Assembly (NCBI RefSeq): GCF_000400465.1
Contig: NW_008806280.1
Span: forward strand, 62,001 to 126,000
Source: Wallemia ichthyophaga EXF-994
Lineage: Eukaryota > Basidiomycota > Wallemiomycetes > Wallemiales > Wallemiaceae
DNA length: 64,000 bases
Reading direction: 5' to 3'
A model generated the notes under the pieces. That model worked only from the letters and a program-made list of their open reading frames with translations. It was not told the origin of the DNA and searched no databases. Position numbers and translations under genes: made by a program. Of this stretch, positions 22,501 through 34,869 are shown in pieces; within the stretch, counting starts at the first letter, position 1, and each line of letters opens with the position of its first letter.

Positions 22501-25086
22501 ACTTTGGCAGGAAGAAACCATTCGAAACTCTAATATTCAAGAAGCCGATGGATGCGAACATATCAGAAATAAGCTGCACTCTCGAGTACAACTCAATCAA
22601 ACTCCTGAACGTAGCATTTGCTTCCTCGTAGTCAGATTCATTGAGATCTTTCATCTTGATGAAGAGAGACTTGTTGCGCATTTCAGACCAAATGTGTCTG
22701 GTGCTTTCGAGCTTCTCTCTAACTTGCTCCATTGACCACATTAACGTCACTTCAGGCTTGATCTCGATTAACACTCTACCGAGCTGTGCGATAGCTTCAG
22801 ATGCGCGACTAATGGAGAAGTCGTAAGGTAAGCAAGGCAGACCGAAGAACCTTCCAAGTCTTTCCAATCCACCTGCATCCAAAAATTCTTTTGCGTGTGT
22901 ACCATTTGTGAAGACGGACTCGAGGAACTGTATTGGGTTAGGGAGATAAACCTGACTTCTAACGAACTCACTCTGGCCATGACATCGATGCATTTCATCG
23001 CGAAAGGATCTTCTCTCTTATCGTTTGGCACATTCTCCACCATGGAATGCTCGTCCTGGGTCAGCAGTCTGTATCTCGCCACCTCGCTCAAACCATACTG
23101 GCCGACTTCATTGCAGTCGAAAGCACCACCGATCTCTGCAATTCTATCTAGTTGACCGTTGATGGCATTCAATACCTTAGGTTTGAGTGAAGGTTGGTGT
23201 CTTATAAGTTCATCGACACTCGATCCAATGTTGACAGCATTCTCCTTTTCGCTCAACACCTTGATATGGGTAGCAGAGGTGAACATTTCGAATATCTTAC
23301 CAATAATCGTATCAGATCTCTGCATGAATTCGTTCAAGCCGTTCTCATTCAAACAGCAAGCTGAGATGACATTGAAGATAACAGTGAGAATATCGATATG
23401 CGGTTCTATATACTCTTCGATACTGTTGTAAAACTTGGCAGGCAACTGTGCCTCCTGTATGATTGAGAGGGATGTAGGCTCGTTGTGTACGAATGTAGCC
23501 ATGATATTGAGAGCGAATGAGGTGATCGATGCACCGAAGAATCTGCGGTTGTCGAGGATAAGATGAATGTCCTGCAGAAGTGTAGTGTCTATCAGATTGC
23601 GTATTCCACCCTCAGTACCTGAGGATGTAAGCAGCCTGTAGATAGAACGTAGCGACGATTTCATTGCTTGTGATTCAGAGACAGGGAGACGGCCAAATGT
23701 TGTTGCAACGTCCTCGTCATTGTCACTCTTCGCTTCCAACTCTGCCTTATGCTCTACACTCGCAAGAACTCGGTGGTGGATCTTCTCAACGAGTGTGGTG
23801 AGTCCATTGGCGTTGATAAAGATGGGAAGAGCGTTGCGGTATGAGTACAAAAGTGCATCGAGGAGTTGAAGACACTTTGTGATTAGCGTTGAGCTGTCGA
23901 CTTTGAAGAGATTGATAAGCAATGTAATCAGCCCGGCCCCAACCAGCATCTGGCCACCCGAATTCGAAGTCGAGAGATGGCTGATCATAGAAAAAATGCT
24001 GTCCACAAGGTCCACAAGCTGTGGTGATGGTGGTGATGATTGAGACAACTTATTGGTGACATTGCGAATATAGGTGAACAACAAGCCCTGGTTGACACCT
24101 GCATTTAAGCAACTAAGAACTTCACTCACGCGCGTCTTGTAGTGCGCCAAAGATTCAAGGCAGATGAGAGAGGTGGATTGGATTGAGATATACTCATCGT
24201 CCAATGGAAGTTGAAGGAGGTGGGTGAGCTGCTGCACAAGTGTTGGTTCATAAATAAGCAGATTGTGTTGAGCTTGAGATTCTTTAACGAGCTGTAAATA
24301 TAAACTCAAAGCTAGGAGTCTAGATTCGATGAAATGACGTCTGGAAGGGCTATCAAAAACCTTGATGGATCTGATGCGATGATATAGATCAAAGTTGTTC
24401 GAGTTGCCGTCTTTTGGTATTTTGTACTGATCAACGCACTCCTTGTGTAGGTCGAGGTCGCTAAGTGGATTTTCACCAACTTTTTCCAAGTGAATACTTC
24501 TCGACTGGGTGTCAAAGAATTGGAAAGAGACTGTGTCATTGAGGGGAGGAATAGAGGTTGTAATGGAATCAGCGAGACTGGCGCTACTTGGCCAGTTCCA
24601 CGCCACTGATAGCAGAGCCTTGCTGTTGAGCTGGAGAGCGTTGCGATGGTGAGCTTGAATAGACAGAATAAGTTTGAGATTGTTGGAAAGCACCTCGACA
24701 TCGTTTGTTAAAATGAGAGCGTCTAAATGCTCCACCGAATTAAATATCTTTCTATTGGAGCAATTATCGATGAGAAGCTTGAGAAATCTAAGGACAGCGT
24801 TGATAAGCCTCTTAGAGGATGCGTCAAAGAGCTTATCCTGCACACCGTAGCCAGCAGATTTCAAATTAAAGTCATTTGTAATCTTCTCGAGCGTGCCATC
24901 CAATCTATTGAGTACTCCGATGTACGCATAGAGATCTCCCTTGGGCCAAACCCACTCTTTGAAATCTTCGAGATGCGCTGCCATCTCCTCATCGGTGCAC
25001 TTCTCAACAAGATGTAGCTTGTGACGGAGCGTCGTGGGGATTGTAGCCACTGTCCTTCTTGATGTACGTGGACGTACAGGGGCCAT
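13560..25086 (-). CDS. TOM1: Giant HECT-type E3 ubiquitin ligase (TOM1/Ptr1/HUWE1 family)
   Basis: About 3680 residues from eleven exons; all ten introns are 44-50 nt. Order: N-terminal armadillo-like DUF908/DUF913 region (to about residue 950); a UBA domain (LNETLLQEMMSMDFPKYAS); a long helical region; very acidic stretches; DUF4414 modules (FMEALPDDMREEV and FLNALPAEIRAEV); a charged Glu/Lys/Gln linker; and a C-terminal HECT domain ending GNTGFGFA. The catalytic cysteine is in HTCFNQLD, and an intron lies one base after its codon. This family ubiquitinates ribosomal proteins, Cdc6 and transcription regulators and affects mRNA export. Three introns (20215-20262, 18576-18623, 13661-13708) are each 48 nt and contain no in-frame stop. 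Confidence 0.95.
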
Positions 25087-25240
25087 TGTAATTATTATTT
25101 ATTTATTTTCAACTTGAACTTGATTGTTCTAAACCAAGTGTGGTGCGTCGTGGTCCTTGTGCTTTGTATTACGCAACACTCCAATCAAAATTTACGATGC
25201 AATAAATAACTTTTTTACTATATATACAAGCTGTGGTATA
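25087..25240. other. Short region between RAD52 and TOM1
   Basis: About 150 bp separate the RAD52 stop from the TOM1 start. Both genes run on the minus strand, so this must hold the RAD52 3' end and the TOM1 promoter. It is AT-rich with no other recognisable element. Confidence 0.5.
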
Positions 25241-26834
25241 TCAGTTGATCGCCGTGCTAGCTCTTGCTTTTCTTGAGCGTCGTTGCGTCTGGTGGCTGCT
25301 CCTGTCATGTTTGGTGAGAGCAACGCGGGTATTTAAATAACCCACACTCTTCTCCGAGACCATTGTATTCTCTCGCCCTCTTTTTAGTGCTGCTGCTCTT
25401 GATTCGGCACCTTTGTTCTGCCACTTCGTTAGCCCACACGGTCGATATCCCCGGTACTCACTTTTTTAGGCGATGAGAATGGTGTTTGTTGTGCTTGTGC
25501 ATGTGGTTGCGGTTGTGGTAAGTCCTGCTGCTGATGTGGTGGCGATGGCTGCTGTTGATAGCCATTAGGTATAGGCGGCGGAGGCATGAGCAAGCTCCTT
25601 TTGTTATTGTGACTAGGAAGACGTCTGAGAATAAAGCTAAAGGCCCAAAGCCAACACCAAACTCACCCATCATTTATGTCATTCAACGAGCCTACGTTGA
25701 CATTAGCACTGGCATTGGTATTGGTGTTGTCATCTATGACCGACTTGTCATCCACTACCGATACCATACTCGCGTCATTCATTTCGAACCCATCCCAAAT
25801 CAGATCGTCGTCTTTGGTGGGATGTATTGATGAATGCGCAGAAGTATTGAGACTGCCATTGCTGTTACTGTTGCTCACACCGCTCATCCTCCTTACATTT
25901 GCCTCATGATACTCCCTCTCCTTCTCCCTCTCCTTCTCCTGCGCTTGCTGCTGCTGTCTCTGCTGCGTCAGACGCCTTTCCTCCTGCTCACGGACGTGGT
26001 TTGGTCTGTAGTCAAATTCTGGTGGTCTGTAGAGCTGATCTGGATCATAACGGTACTGCGGTGGATGATAATGTGAGTTCTACATTCCAAAACCACGCCA
26101 TACCACTCACTCTATTCTTATCCTTATGTTTGATAATCTCCTTAGAGTAATCCTTATCGTACAGACAGTTACCGGTTGAGTTACCAAAGTAGCGCAAGCA
26201 CCTCTTTACAGCGTCTGTGACTGACTCCTTGCGGCTCTTCTCGATAGCTGCTCCACGCGTTGGACAGTTAACCATTTCACCGAAACCGAAGTCTTCATGG
26301 AAAGCGCCCGTTGTGAATACTGTTACTCTCACGACTGTTGTGATAGCGCAGTTGAATTTGCCGGCAGGAGTAGGCTCAAGCTGTTACGGTGTTATTCGTG
26401 TGTACGCGTGCTCTCCAACGTACAAATTCAGTCGTGCTGCTCATGAGCTGAGTGGACCAGCCATCGTGGCCGAATATGCTGTTCGCGAGTGAAATGGCCT
26501 GGTTGCCTTCGATATAAGATACCTCTGATCGGCGTGTATGCGTCAGTGCGTCCTCGTTCATCACCCTGCCCCACTTACTGCTTCCGCCGGGCGCTGGTCG
26601 CTGGGAGATGCACTCCGGCGCCAGTCTCTTTGCCAGCTTCTCCGCAATCTCTTCTCGCTGTGTGGCGGAGAAAAACCTCTCTGACTGCTGCGAAAGCACT
26701 TGCGTTTCGTTGGGTGTAGACATGCCGAGTGCGAAGTTGGACGGTGCCGCGGCGTGATAGTCGTTCCTATCGCTATTGATTCCGATATTCGTGCGTAAAA
26801 TATCTGGATTTCTGCCGTGGTTGTTACCGTTCAT
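25241..26834 (-). CDS. RAD52: RAD52 recombination mediator
   Basis: Six exons, about 450 residues. The conserved N-terminal ring-forming domain (residues about 45-200) shows KLAKRLAPECISQRPAPGGS, YIEGNQAISLANSIFG, GWST, VVRVTVF, FHEDFGFGE, then VTDAVKRCLRYFGNSTGNCL. This domain binds ssDNA and anneals strands. The C-terminal half is low-complexity with Gln, Asn and Pro runs and would carry the Rad51- and RPA-binding parts. The first intron (26525-26578, 54 nt) is a multiple of three with no stop. I extend the gene past an early stop at 25429 using a 44-nt intron with GCTAAC branch, which opens a basic tail ending at 25241. Confidence 0.9.
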
Positions 26835-26952
26835 CTGCGCAGATTGAGTTGATTGAGATGGTGGTGTGTTGATAACGGACTAAATTACGTAAATACACGC
26901 TAAATGAGTAGTCTATTACAATGCTATCACAACATGACGTCAAAATACATTC

Positions 26953-28885
26953 TCATTTCCCAGCAGAGAACGGACTCTGCCAGGCGCTCTCAGCTTCATC
27001 GTTCACACTGCCATTAACTGACGTCGATCGCGATGCTGGCATTGAATTCCTCGCCTTACCTGCGATATACGCGCCAAAGCCACCAAGAGTGCTCTTAACC
27101 GACGCGTTCGGTGTAGTGGGGCTGCTCCCATTTGCACCAGCACTCGCACTCCTCCGATCATGCATATCCGACACTCCCTCACTCAGCCGCAGTCCTAAAC
27201 CGTTGCCGCTCATGTGTGGATGTCGAGGCTCAATGAGGTCGAATAGTGCGACATCTGTGCGCATATTCCAGTCAATGAACGCAGTGCTCGTCCGCATTAC
27301 ATTCACAAACCCTTCACCAAAAGCCTGTGAAGGGTTTTTCTCGTAACTCATACCAACCAGACTGTCTTTCTTATTGTTACCGGTGCCATACTTGACATAA
27401 TCGACATACTTGATACTGGCGAGAGCGGAGCAGATGTAGTCTTCAAATTTAGCTCTCAGCCAATCGTCACTGTCGACGAAAGACACGGGTCCACCACCCA
27501 TGTTTTGGCGATGATGCGTCGCTGTAACGCTCGCGACTACCTCGTCCATCCACTTGCGATCTTGCGATGTCGGAGCGACCAGTTTCTCCAGACCCGGCGA
27601 ATGCCACTCTAAGGTCCCATTGTCGATGTCGACAACAACATCTAACTTGAGATTCTTTTGCTGTGTGAACACGGCATTCGTAGTGCCGGCGAGGAAAGCA
27701 TTTGTGCGCGCATCCATCAGCATCTCTATCTGTTGCAGCGGCATGTAGGGCTGGAAGAAGGAGCCTTTGCCAAAGAGGTCAAGCGGCATACCGGCGTATT
27801 CGAGAAGACTGTCGCGGTCTGTAGTACGCATGCTGCCAGTTGTGGTATTTCCACTCACTCTGCGCCCTAGTGTCGTGGGTATATCAGGACTAGCAGCATG
27901 TGCGAGTGCATGTAGCAGATTAGGAATGAGTGAGATGAGCGAGTATTGGAAGTTGCACAGCCGCTCGACAGGATACTCAGGGTGCTTGGACAGAGGGCGG
28001 TAGCCAAAGAATAAGATACGCTTTTGCAAGAGAAGAAGTTTCAGTAGGGTGAGTGTTTTGTGTTTGAACTTTAGCACAAGCTCGTGTAGGTTGGTGCCTG
28101 TGTTAAGAACAGCCTGGTTAGTGTAATCGAGCAAGCTGTGTTCAAGCGACTGGTGAAATTGGACAAGCAGCTGTCGTTCGCTGAAGTTGCGCTGGTGAAA
28201 AAAGGCACGCGTGATGACGCCGAGCTTGTCCCTGTTGAGCGTGAGCGTGTAAGAAGCGAGCAGTCACCAGCAATGCAACCCACCTTATTGGTCCAAAAAC
28301 TGGCTTAGTAGTGAGTACCACGATTGCCTTCTGGACAATTGACCTGGTAACATGGCTATCTCTTTCGATCAACTCACTCGCCTTGAGCTGCCGATTGCAA
28401 CTAATACCGAAGACGGTGGATTTGCCGAGCTTGCCGTCCTCCGGCGGCTTCAAGTGAAAGTAGGAAAAGTCCTCTTGCGTCATATGTGCGCCGTCAGGGA
28501 GAGCGAGGAAAGGGAGAAGACGGGCAAATTCGGAGTCAGTGACGGTATTTGGTGGGTGGCAGAACTCAATAATTGGGCCGAGATTGTGATGGAAGTCTAT
28601 GAGTAGAGTTGCGAGGAGTGGATCGTTCTCGCTACGCTGCGATTGTGCGGCAGAAATATCATCGCTAGTTGAGCGTGTAGAATGAGATGAAGGACCTGGC
28701 AGTGGCGACGGCAGTGATGGCAGCGTTGCGTGCTTCGTATGCGGTGTATGCTGGGAATGCTCGTACTCGAATGGATTTACATCTTGGTGAAACGGCGTCG
28801 GAGTGAGCTTGGATTGAAGTTCCGATAGAGACGCCCGCGGATCTGATGCCCAGGGATCTTGGTCGAATGAGTTTAGGTGGGACAT
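26953..28885 (-). CDS. AVL9: AVL9-like DENN-domain protein of late secretory traffic
   Basis: Two exons (52-nt intron near 28240-28295) give 626 residues. After a 75-residue disordered start, the uDENN-like segment reads LLIDFHHNLGPIIEFCHPP and LPFLALPDGAH. The core continues FSYFHLKPP, TVFGISCNRQLKASEL, then VERLCNFQYSLISLIPNLL after the splice, all typical of Avl9. Avl9 acts in exit of secretory cargo from the Golgi and is distantly related to DENN Rab exchange factors. The C-terminus is Ser/Asn-rich. RAD52 lies directly downstream on the same strand. Confidence 0.88.
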
Positions 28886-28975
28886 GGCCGTGTGTGCGCA
28901 AGGAGGTACGTGTGCCTCGAGATTTCCTCCAATTACTGCTGGAATGACACGAAATGTATATTTGTCGCATGAAAT

Positions 28976-29869
28976 CTAATTTAAAATGATACAGAATCTA
29001 AGAAAGCCGTCGGGAGATGCCATCGTTGACGCCAGCCACGAAATGTCAGCTTCGAGAGGGATAGCTGTGCCGTGAAGAACGGGATAAGCTAGCTGTGGGT
29101 ATTTGGAGCTGTCTGAGGGGAATAGTAAGGGCAACGATGTCGATAAAGCTTGCTGGAGTGTTAACTTTGGCGGAAGAATGTCTTGAATTACAATCTGATC
29201 TGGTAAGATGAATTTGAGCGGGATTGAGCGCGGTTTTGGCGTTTCATTATCATCCATCTCTTTTTCTTTGATTGACAAGGGCAATGGGAGCAATTTGTCC
29301 GCAATTTTGAAGTATTCGTCAATGTCATTCGACTGAATTGAGTGCCACAGCTGCTCAGTTTGATTAGTTTTTAACTGAGTTATGCGCTTAACAGTGCCCC
29401 AGTATATCAGCTGAGATTCCTTCAAACTACCCATGAAGCTCAGTTTGGTGGATTGCAGGTGAGCAGCAGCACTATCAGCAGAATTGGACAAGTGCAGGAT
29501 GAGTTTGAGAGGAGGGGCGTGATTTTTAAGTGGATTATAATTAAACGTGTAATAATCATACGATAGACCAATATTCCAATGCAATTTGAGCTTATCGGGG
29601 ATGTTATTAGCGGTCGTGTTGCTCTCGGGCAAATCAACGACTTCAAACCAAATATCGTCGTCGTTGATACTGTTAAGCTGGTTGGAGCTATGATTTGATT
29701 GCAGGAACGCATATTTCAATTGCTGGTATATGAAAAATGGGTAGGAATTTCTATACGCCGTGAAGTAAACGGTATCTAGCACGCTAAGGCCATCTTTTCT
29801 AACAGAGAGTTCCAAGGAGACGGTAGAATTCCAATTGAGACTCCTAAAGTAATTCAAGTCAGAGGACAT
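28976..29869 (-). CDS. ATG5: Autophagy protein 5
   Basis: Single exon, 297 residues from MSSDLNYFRSLNW. The frame is open upstream to 30046, but that part is a hydrophobic run antisense to the next gene and not Atg5-like. Recognisable blocks are the N-terminal ubiquitin-like fold (WNSTVSLELSV, YPFFIYQQLKYAF), the helical segment FMGSLKESQLIYWG, whose lysine matches the Atg12 acceptor lysine, and the second ubiquitin-like fold (IPLKFILPD, TLQQALSTSLPLLFP, HGTAIPLEADISWL, SPDGFL). Atg12-Atg5 with Atg16 promotes Atg8 lipidation on autophagosomes. Sequence similarity is moderate but block order is right. Confidence 0.85.
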   Translation of the reverse strand: MSSDLNYFRSLNWNSTVSLELSVRKDGLSVLDTVYFTAYRNSYPFFIYQQLKYAFLQSNHSSNQLNSINDDDIWFEVVDLPESNTTANNIPDKLKLHWNIGLSYDYYTFNYNPLKNHAPPLKLILHLSNSADSAAAHLQSTKLSFMGSLKESQLIYWGTVKRITQLKTNQTEQLWHSIQSNDIDEYFKIADKLLPLPLSIKEKEMDDNETPKPRSIPLKFILPDQIVIQDILPPKLTLQQALSTSLPLLFPSDSSKYPQLAYPVLHGTAIPLEADISWLASTMASPDGFLRFCIILN

Positions 29870-29939
29870 TTGAATCGTCTGCTCGGTATGAAGATTCAAA
29901 CTAAGTTGAACGGGTAAAAACAAGGCTAGAAGGACTACG

Positions 29940-30200
29940 ATGAAATTATTCAACAAGTTCAACAAGAAGAGGAGTAACAAGAAGACCAAGAAGGGAATAT
30001 CCAATACAGATATCATTCCGCACCTCTCGCCGTTTGATCCTTTCACATATAATCACGATCCATTTGCAAAACTAGACGACAGTAAGCAAGAACGGAGACA
30101 AGTGCAGTACAAGAACAATCACCTCAAGAATCCAATCTATAAGCTACCTTCTATCGACGATATCAGTTTACCAGATTTATCCGACAAAGGAGGCGCTTGA
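29940..30200 (+). CDS. Small basic hypothetical protein
   Basis: An 86-residue open frame starting 70 bp from the divergent ATG5 ATG. The first 20 residues are rich in Lys and Asn (LFNKFNKKRSNKKTKKG). The rest has proline-containing short motifs such as SPFDPF and KLPSIDDISLPDL. No domain is recognised. It is not joined to the following gene by any splice I can find, because the stop falls before any donor. Composition looks coding, but transcript evidence is needed. Confidence 0.45.
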   Translation: MKLFNKFNKKRSNKKTKKGISNTDIIPHLSPFDPFTYNHDPFAKLDDSKQERRQVQYKNNHLKNPIYKLPSIDDISLPDLSDKGGA

Positions 30201-30339
30201 ATGGAATTATACCTTAAGTGAAAAGCAAGACACTGGGTATAAAATACGCGAATATCCATGACTCAATATAAATTATATAATGAACCTGTAATATACCGAC
30301 AAGACAGTCTAACACTCTTTGTACCATACCACCACCAAT

Positions 30340-33300
30340 ATGCCACAGCCGAATCATCGTACAATACCTTCACAGTCTCTAAACACACCAAAGCCAGCAA
30401 AGAAGGCTAAGAAAGTTGCAGTAAAGCTTCCCAGCCGTGATGGAAGAAGGGTTCTCGACACAGACAATGCCACGGACACGGGCACTGCCACTTCCACGCC
30501 ACCAGTTATATCCACAATACCCACATCTACTTCACATTTACACCAGTCTCCTGACGATAATGTTATTGATATCTTCCTTCCAGGAAAAGACGCTTGGGAC
30601 GCTATCAAGCAGCGTGGAATAACCAATCAGCTATACAAGCTGGGAATACACACCCAGCCTACACTATCTGAGCAGAAATATGACTCAAACTTTGATACCC
30701 CACCTGAAAATGACTTATTATCCTTTAAAATGGATAGGTTCTTTAATGACTCGCTTGTCGATAGCAAGACACCCAATCCAGACAACTCCACTCTCTCTTT
30801 GTCCAATTTCAACACCACAAGCTTATCGCCGGCTTTGTCTTCTCCGTCGGGCTACTTGCAGCACTCCCCACTCTCAAACACAGGCCATTTAAGTATTCCA
30901 CATACTTCAGCTCCAGCTTCAAACGCCTCACCCAACCCATCCTCACTTGCTGATGTCGAAGAAGTCGAGGAAGTGGAAGAGGTAGAAAACGCGGCGGAAA
31001 ACTTGGCTTATAACACAGAGGCAGTTGATAACACAGTGTCGACTGATAATACTCAGCAACAAGATAACAAAGACCAATTAGAGGTGGAGAATCATCTCAA
31101 TAACACCTCTCCAAACACCTCAATCATCCCAGATGAGGCTCCTCAATTGCCCCCACCCTCTTTCCAAGAACTCAGCAGAGGGTTTGGCTATGAGCTTGAC
31201 TATGAAGACGAACAGGCTCAGCTAGCCCAGCTCGAGAAAGAGGAAAGAAATCACAAAAAGTCCATGTCAGGATTTTCTATCAAGTCCGATAGCCAGCAGT
31301 ATGATAATGATGAGGATGTCCAAGACGCAGTGGATGAAAAGGACGACGGGGCTACAGAGGATACCGCCACTGCTCAAGACACTGACGCTGAAGCAGTTGA
31401 AGACATTTTCAAAGCAGAAAGTTTAGACGGTGAGTGCGAGTGTCTCACTACACCAAACACTCCTAACACTTTTCGCAGATAACAACACCAACACTGATAT
31501 TGATGAACAAGCCTTCAATTACGAGCTGTATGAGCTGCAGAGAAAGGACACAGAGGCTGACGAACAAGTGCAGCTTCAGCGCGATCAAGAAGAAAACACC
31601 AAAATACCATCCGCATATCCCAAAAGCGCTCTCAAACCGACTGTTACAGAGTTTGTCCCCGCAGCTCCTGCAGCTCCTTTCAAAGACAGCACCAACGAGT
31701 ACAACTCAGCTTTCAAATTCGATCGGTACTCATTACCAGCGCAATACGACGCACCAAAACAACCTATACCCAATCACATGACCAAACGTCAAAGAGCATC
31801 ATCGCGCGCGACCTCGGGCGAGGGTGATAACTGGTCAGGCTTCGACGTCAACAGTGACGGAGGGGACCTCGACACCTTCTCTAACCCTTCCGATGAAGAG
31901 CGGCTGCTACAGCACCGCCTCAATAGCCGCATGATGTCGAATCATGCTTTACAATTCGGGGGTAAGGAGAATGAGCGTGAGCAGGAGCAGGAGCAGGAGC
32001 AGGAGCAAGATGATGAACACACACTCTCTGCGCCGCTCAACGCACTCAATAGAAAGACGTCGCTCTCTGCTAATGCACCGGTGTTTGAGCCCGGCAACTT
32101 CACTTTCAAGTCTGAGCTGAGTCTGAACCGGAGTGCGCCACCTGAAAGCTCACTGGGGTCGCTTCATAGGACGGAGTCGAAAGAGAGTGAGATGCCTTAT
32201 AAGCGGGGACGCCCTAACCCAAGTGATACCTCGGATGACTGGAAGATTCCATCCACGATCAAGCAGGAAGAGGTCGAGGGCGATGTGTACGATGTCAATG
32301 TCAGTGGTGTGAAGCACTCTGACAGAGAGTGCGAGAGCGTAAACGCTTCGCGCACGAACTTGAGTCTGCAGGATGTGTATCACAAATTGGAGCAGCTATC
32401 TATCAACCTCAAAGCACGCGATGTAGTGACGAGGGACGATCTAAAAGAAGCCATTGAACATGACAGAGGCTTAATAATGGAGGTCTTGTTCCGAAACAGC
32501 TCGTCTGGTGATGTTTTGGCCGCTCTTAAACCACAAATCGCATCACTGAAGCCTGATGAAGACGCAATTGCTACGAGGTTATCAGATTTTGTTAGACCTG
32601 ATATACTGTCGTTGATTAATATGGCGGCTTCAGGTGGGTTGATGTCTTGTCTTATTTCACTCAAGCTCACGCTCACGTCACAGACAAAGAGAAGACGGCA
32701 GATATTATCACAGAACACCTCACAAATTCAGACATATTCACGTCGATCAAGACTGCACTGAGTGACATGGTCAGCAGACACAGTGAGCTTTATGACTCAT
32801 TCCACTCAACACAGACAGAGATTTTCACAAATGCATCCTCGCTGCATGCCAAGCTCGGTGATTTGCCTGACGGGATAACGGCGGCGACGGGTGCGCTCCA
32901 AACTGCGACGGAGAAGCTGAACGCGTACTCATCTCTTCCCGGAGAGCTAAAGGGTATGAGTGAATACGTGAGCGATAATGCAGCGCTTCGCAACGACATC
33001 TCCAAAGCACAATCGCACCATGGCAAGCTGCGCACCGAGAAGGACCGACTGCTTGACAAGCTGCGGGTAGCGGAAGAGGAGCGTGACTCAGCCAAGATAG
33101 AGGCGGATCTATCGCGCCAGTCTAGCCGTAAGATTGAGTCCGATCTCGTCAAGATCGAGGCGACGAATGGCAGTCTGATAGAGAGTCTAAACGGAATGGC
33201 GAACAAGTGCGCGCAGTTTGAGCACCAGTTGGAGGATCTGTTCGACCAGAAGCAGACATGGTACGCAGCTGACCGCGACTACCAGGTGAGGGTGAAGGAG

Positions 33301-33939
33301 CTGGAGATGCAGTTGGAGATGCAGAGCAGGGAGCGTGAGAATAAGATGAGAGCGATTTCGGAGGAGCACGAGCGCATTCAGAATCATGCCGAGGAGCTCG
33401 CCCGTAGCTTACATTCCTCTCATCTCGAAAACACTCGTTTGCACAGCGAGTACGAGGATATGTCGCGAAGCTCCCTCGCTGTCAACCAGGACCTCGCCGC
33501 TAAATGTGGTTTACTTGAGAATCGTAATGCGGAGCTGGAGGATGTGGCTGATGGGGCCAGGGAGTCAGAAGAACAACATCTACAGGCGCATCATGCGGCT
33601 AGCCAACACGTACACGAGCTCGAAGAGAAGGGCGTGCAGGATAAGGCTTTGCTGCAGGAGGCTACTAGCACTATCGAGAGACTTTACGAGGAGATGTCCG
33701 CGACGACGCACGAGATGGCCCATCTTAGGAGGGAAAATGAGGGATTGAAGGGGGGTGCGGGTGTAGATGTGGATGGCAGACGCACGCCCACTAATAAGAA
33801 TTACAAGTCACAAGATGTTCACGCCCCCGTACCCGCTTATAACACACCCGTCTCACCGGCTTTCAGCTCGATATCAAAACTCAGCACTAGCACGGCAGCT
33901 ACCTACCAAGCTGACGATGGATGGTTCTATCCGACGTGA
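30340..33939 (+). CDS. Large coiled-coil protein of unknown function
   Basis: Three exons (introns 31430-31478 and 32634-32683) give 1166 residues. The N-terminal 750 residues are low-complexity (Ser/Thr/Asn/Asp/Glu), with one well-defined short block, IDIFLPGKDAWDAIKQRGI, and a GluGln repeat at about 31978-32010. A helical segment around LQDVYHKLEQLSINL begins the C-terminal part. From about residue 860 a long coiled coil with heptads (LRTEKDRLLDKLRVAEEERD and others) continues nearly to the end. The layout suggests a scaffold or tether, for instance at the cytoskeleton or septum, but I recognise no family and assign no role. Confidence 0.8.
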
Positions 33940-34295
33940 TGAATTATGCTTATTTTAACGCATTTTAGTAATCCAAAGTCGTTGAGGCTGTAGATTGTAT
34001 ATGCGCACCATTGCCTGGAAACATAAAGACCATTTATCGTATATTTTATGTGCACATATGTGTCGATGATGTCATTGATGTTATCTGAGACAGGGTCAGC
34101 TCCGATAAATTCAGCCTTGATAAATTACGCCAAGCTATATAGAAACAAATATTTAGGAGCAAAGACGTTTTGTTAGCCTCATACGACGATTAGAACGTGA
34201 CTTATCCAGCCAAGTTGCGCGTATCAGATGAAGGTGTGTGTGAACTCGGAGGCTGTGTTCGATGGCGAAGACGAGCACGAAATCAGATAGTACTC
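33940..34295. other. Intergenic stretch without a supported gene
   Basis: About 350 bp downstream of the coiled-coil gene, AT-rich, with only short frames. It presumably contains that gene's 3' end. Nothing else is recognisable. Confidence 0.5.
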
Positions 34296-34788
34296 CTAGA
34301 CGCCACAATCGTCACACACTGTCTCGCTGAAATACTCAGCATCGAGTGAATCTATCATGTCTTCCGGGTCCGCTATATCTGCTGCTAATGACAGCCATGA
34401 AAAATTATATATCCCGGTGATGTACACACACTCATACGGCACCGACGCAGTCATACGTGAGGCTATTCGTCTGTAGGCAGCCAACGTAGTAACAACTCAA
34501 AACAGAGACACTGCCGCTGCCATTCGCAGGTCGCAGCAAGATTGACCGGTCGAGCGCAATACCCAAGACAATGACGATGGGCGGAACTAGCCAGACGAGC
34601 ACAGAGGCTAGAGATAGCAAGAGGAGTGAGGATGCCACGGAGAGGGAGCTAGTGCCACGGCTGGCAGTGAACCAGACGAGCTCGAACAAGGCTAGTGCAG
34701 GATGTGCAGGAGTTTTGCAAGGTGAGTGTAGATAGATGTCTGTGTGAGTGGATACGACGCGGACTGAGCTGCTAAACGCAGGCGACAC
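34296..34788 (-). CDS. Possible small membrane protein, spliced (uncertain)
   Basis: A first exon from 34788 encodes a hydrophobic segment (LSVASSLLLLSLASVLVWLV, then PPIVIVLGIAL) that could be one or two membrane spans. A possible splice from a weak GTGCCG donor to an AG near 34394 joins it to an acidic tail DPEDMIDSLDAEYFSE ending CDDCGV. Both parts read as coding, but the donor is poor and no family is recognised. The plus strand carries short competing frames. Treat as tentative. Confidence 0.28.
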
Positions 34789-34869
34789 AGGACTGGATTT
34801 TGAATTTAATAGTTAAATGTAAATGCTATTGATACACTGGAGTTACTAATGTTGTTGGATATATAAGAC

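Noticed and set aside
29870-30046. N-terminal extension of ATG5
   Set aside because: It is a hydrophobic translation antisense to a small plus-strand gene and does not resemble Atg5, which begins well at MSSDLNY.
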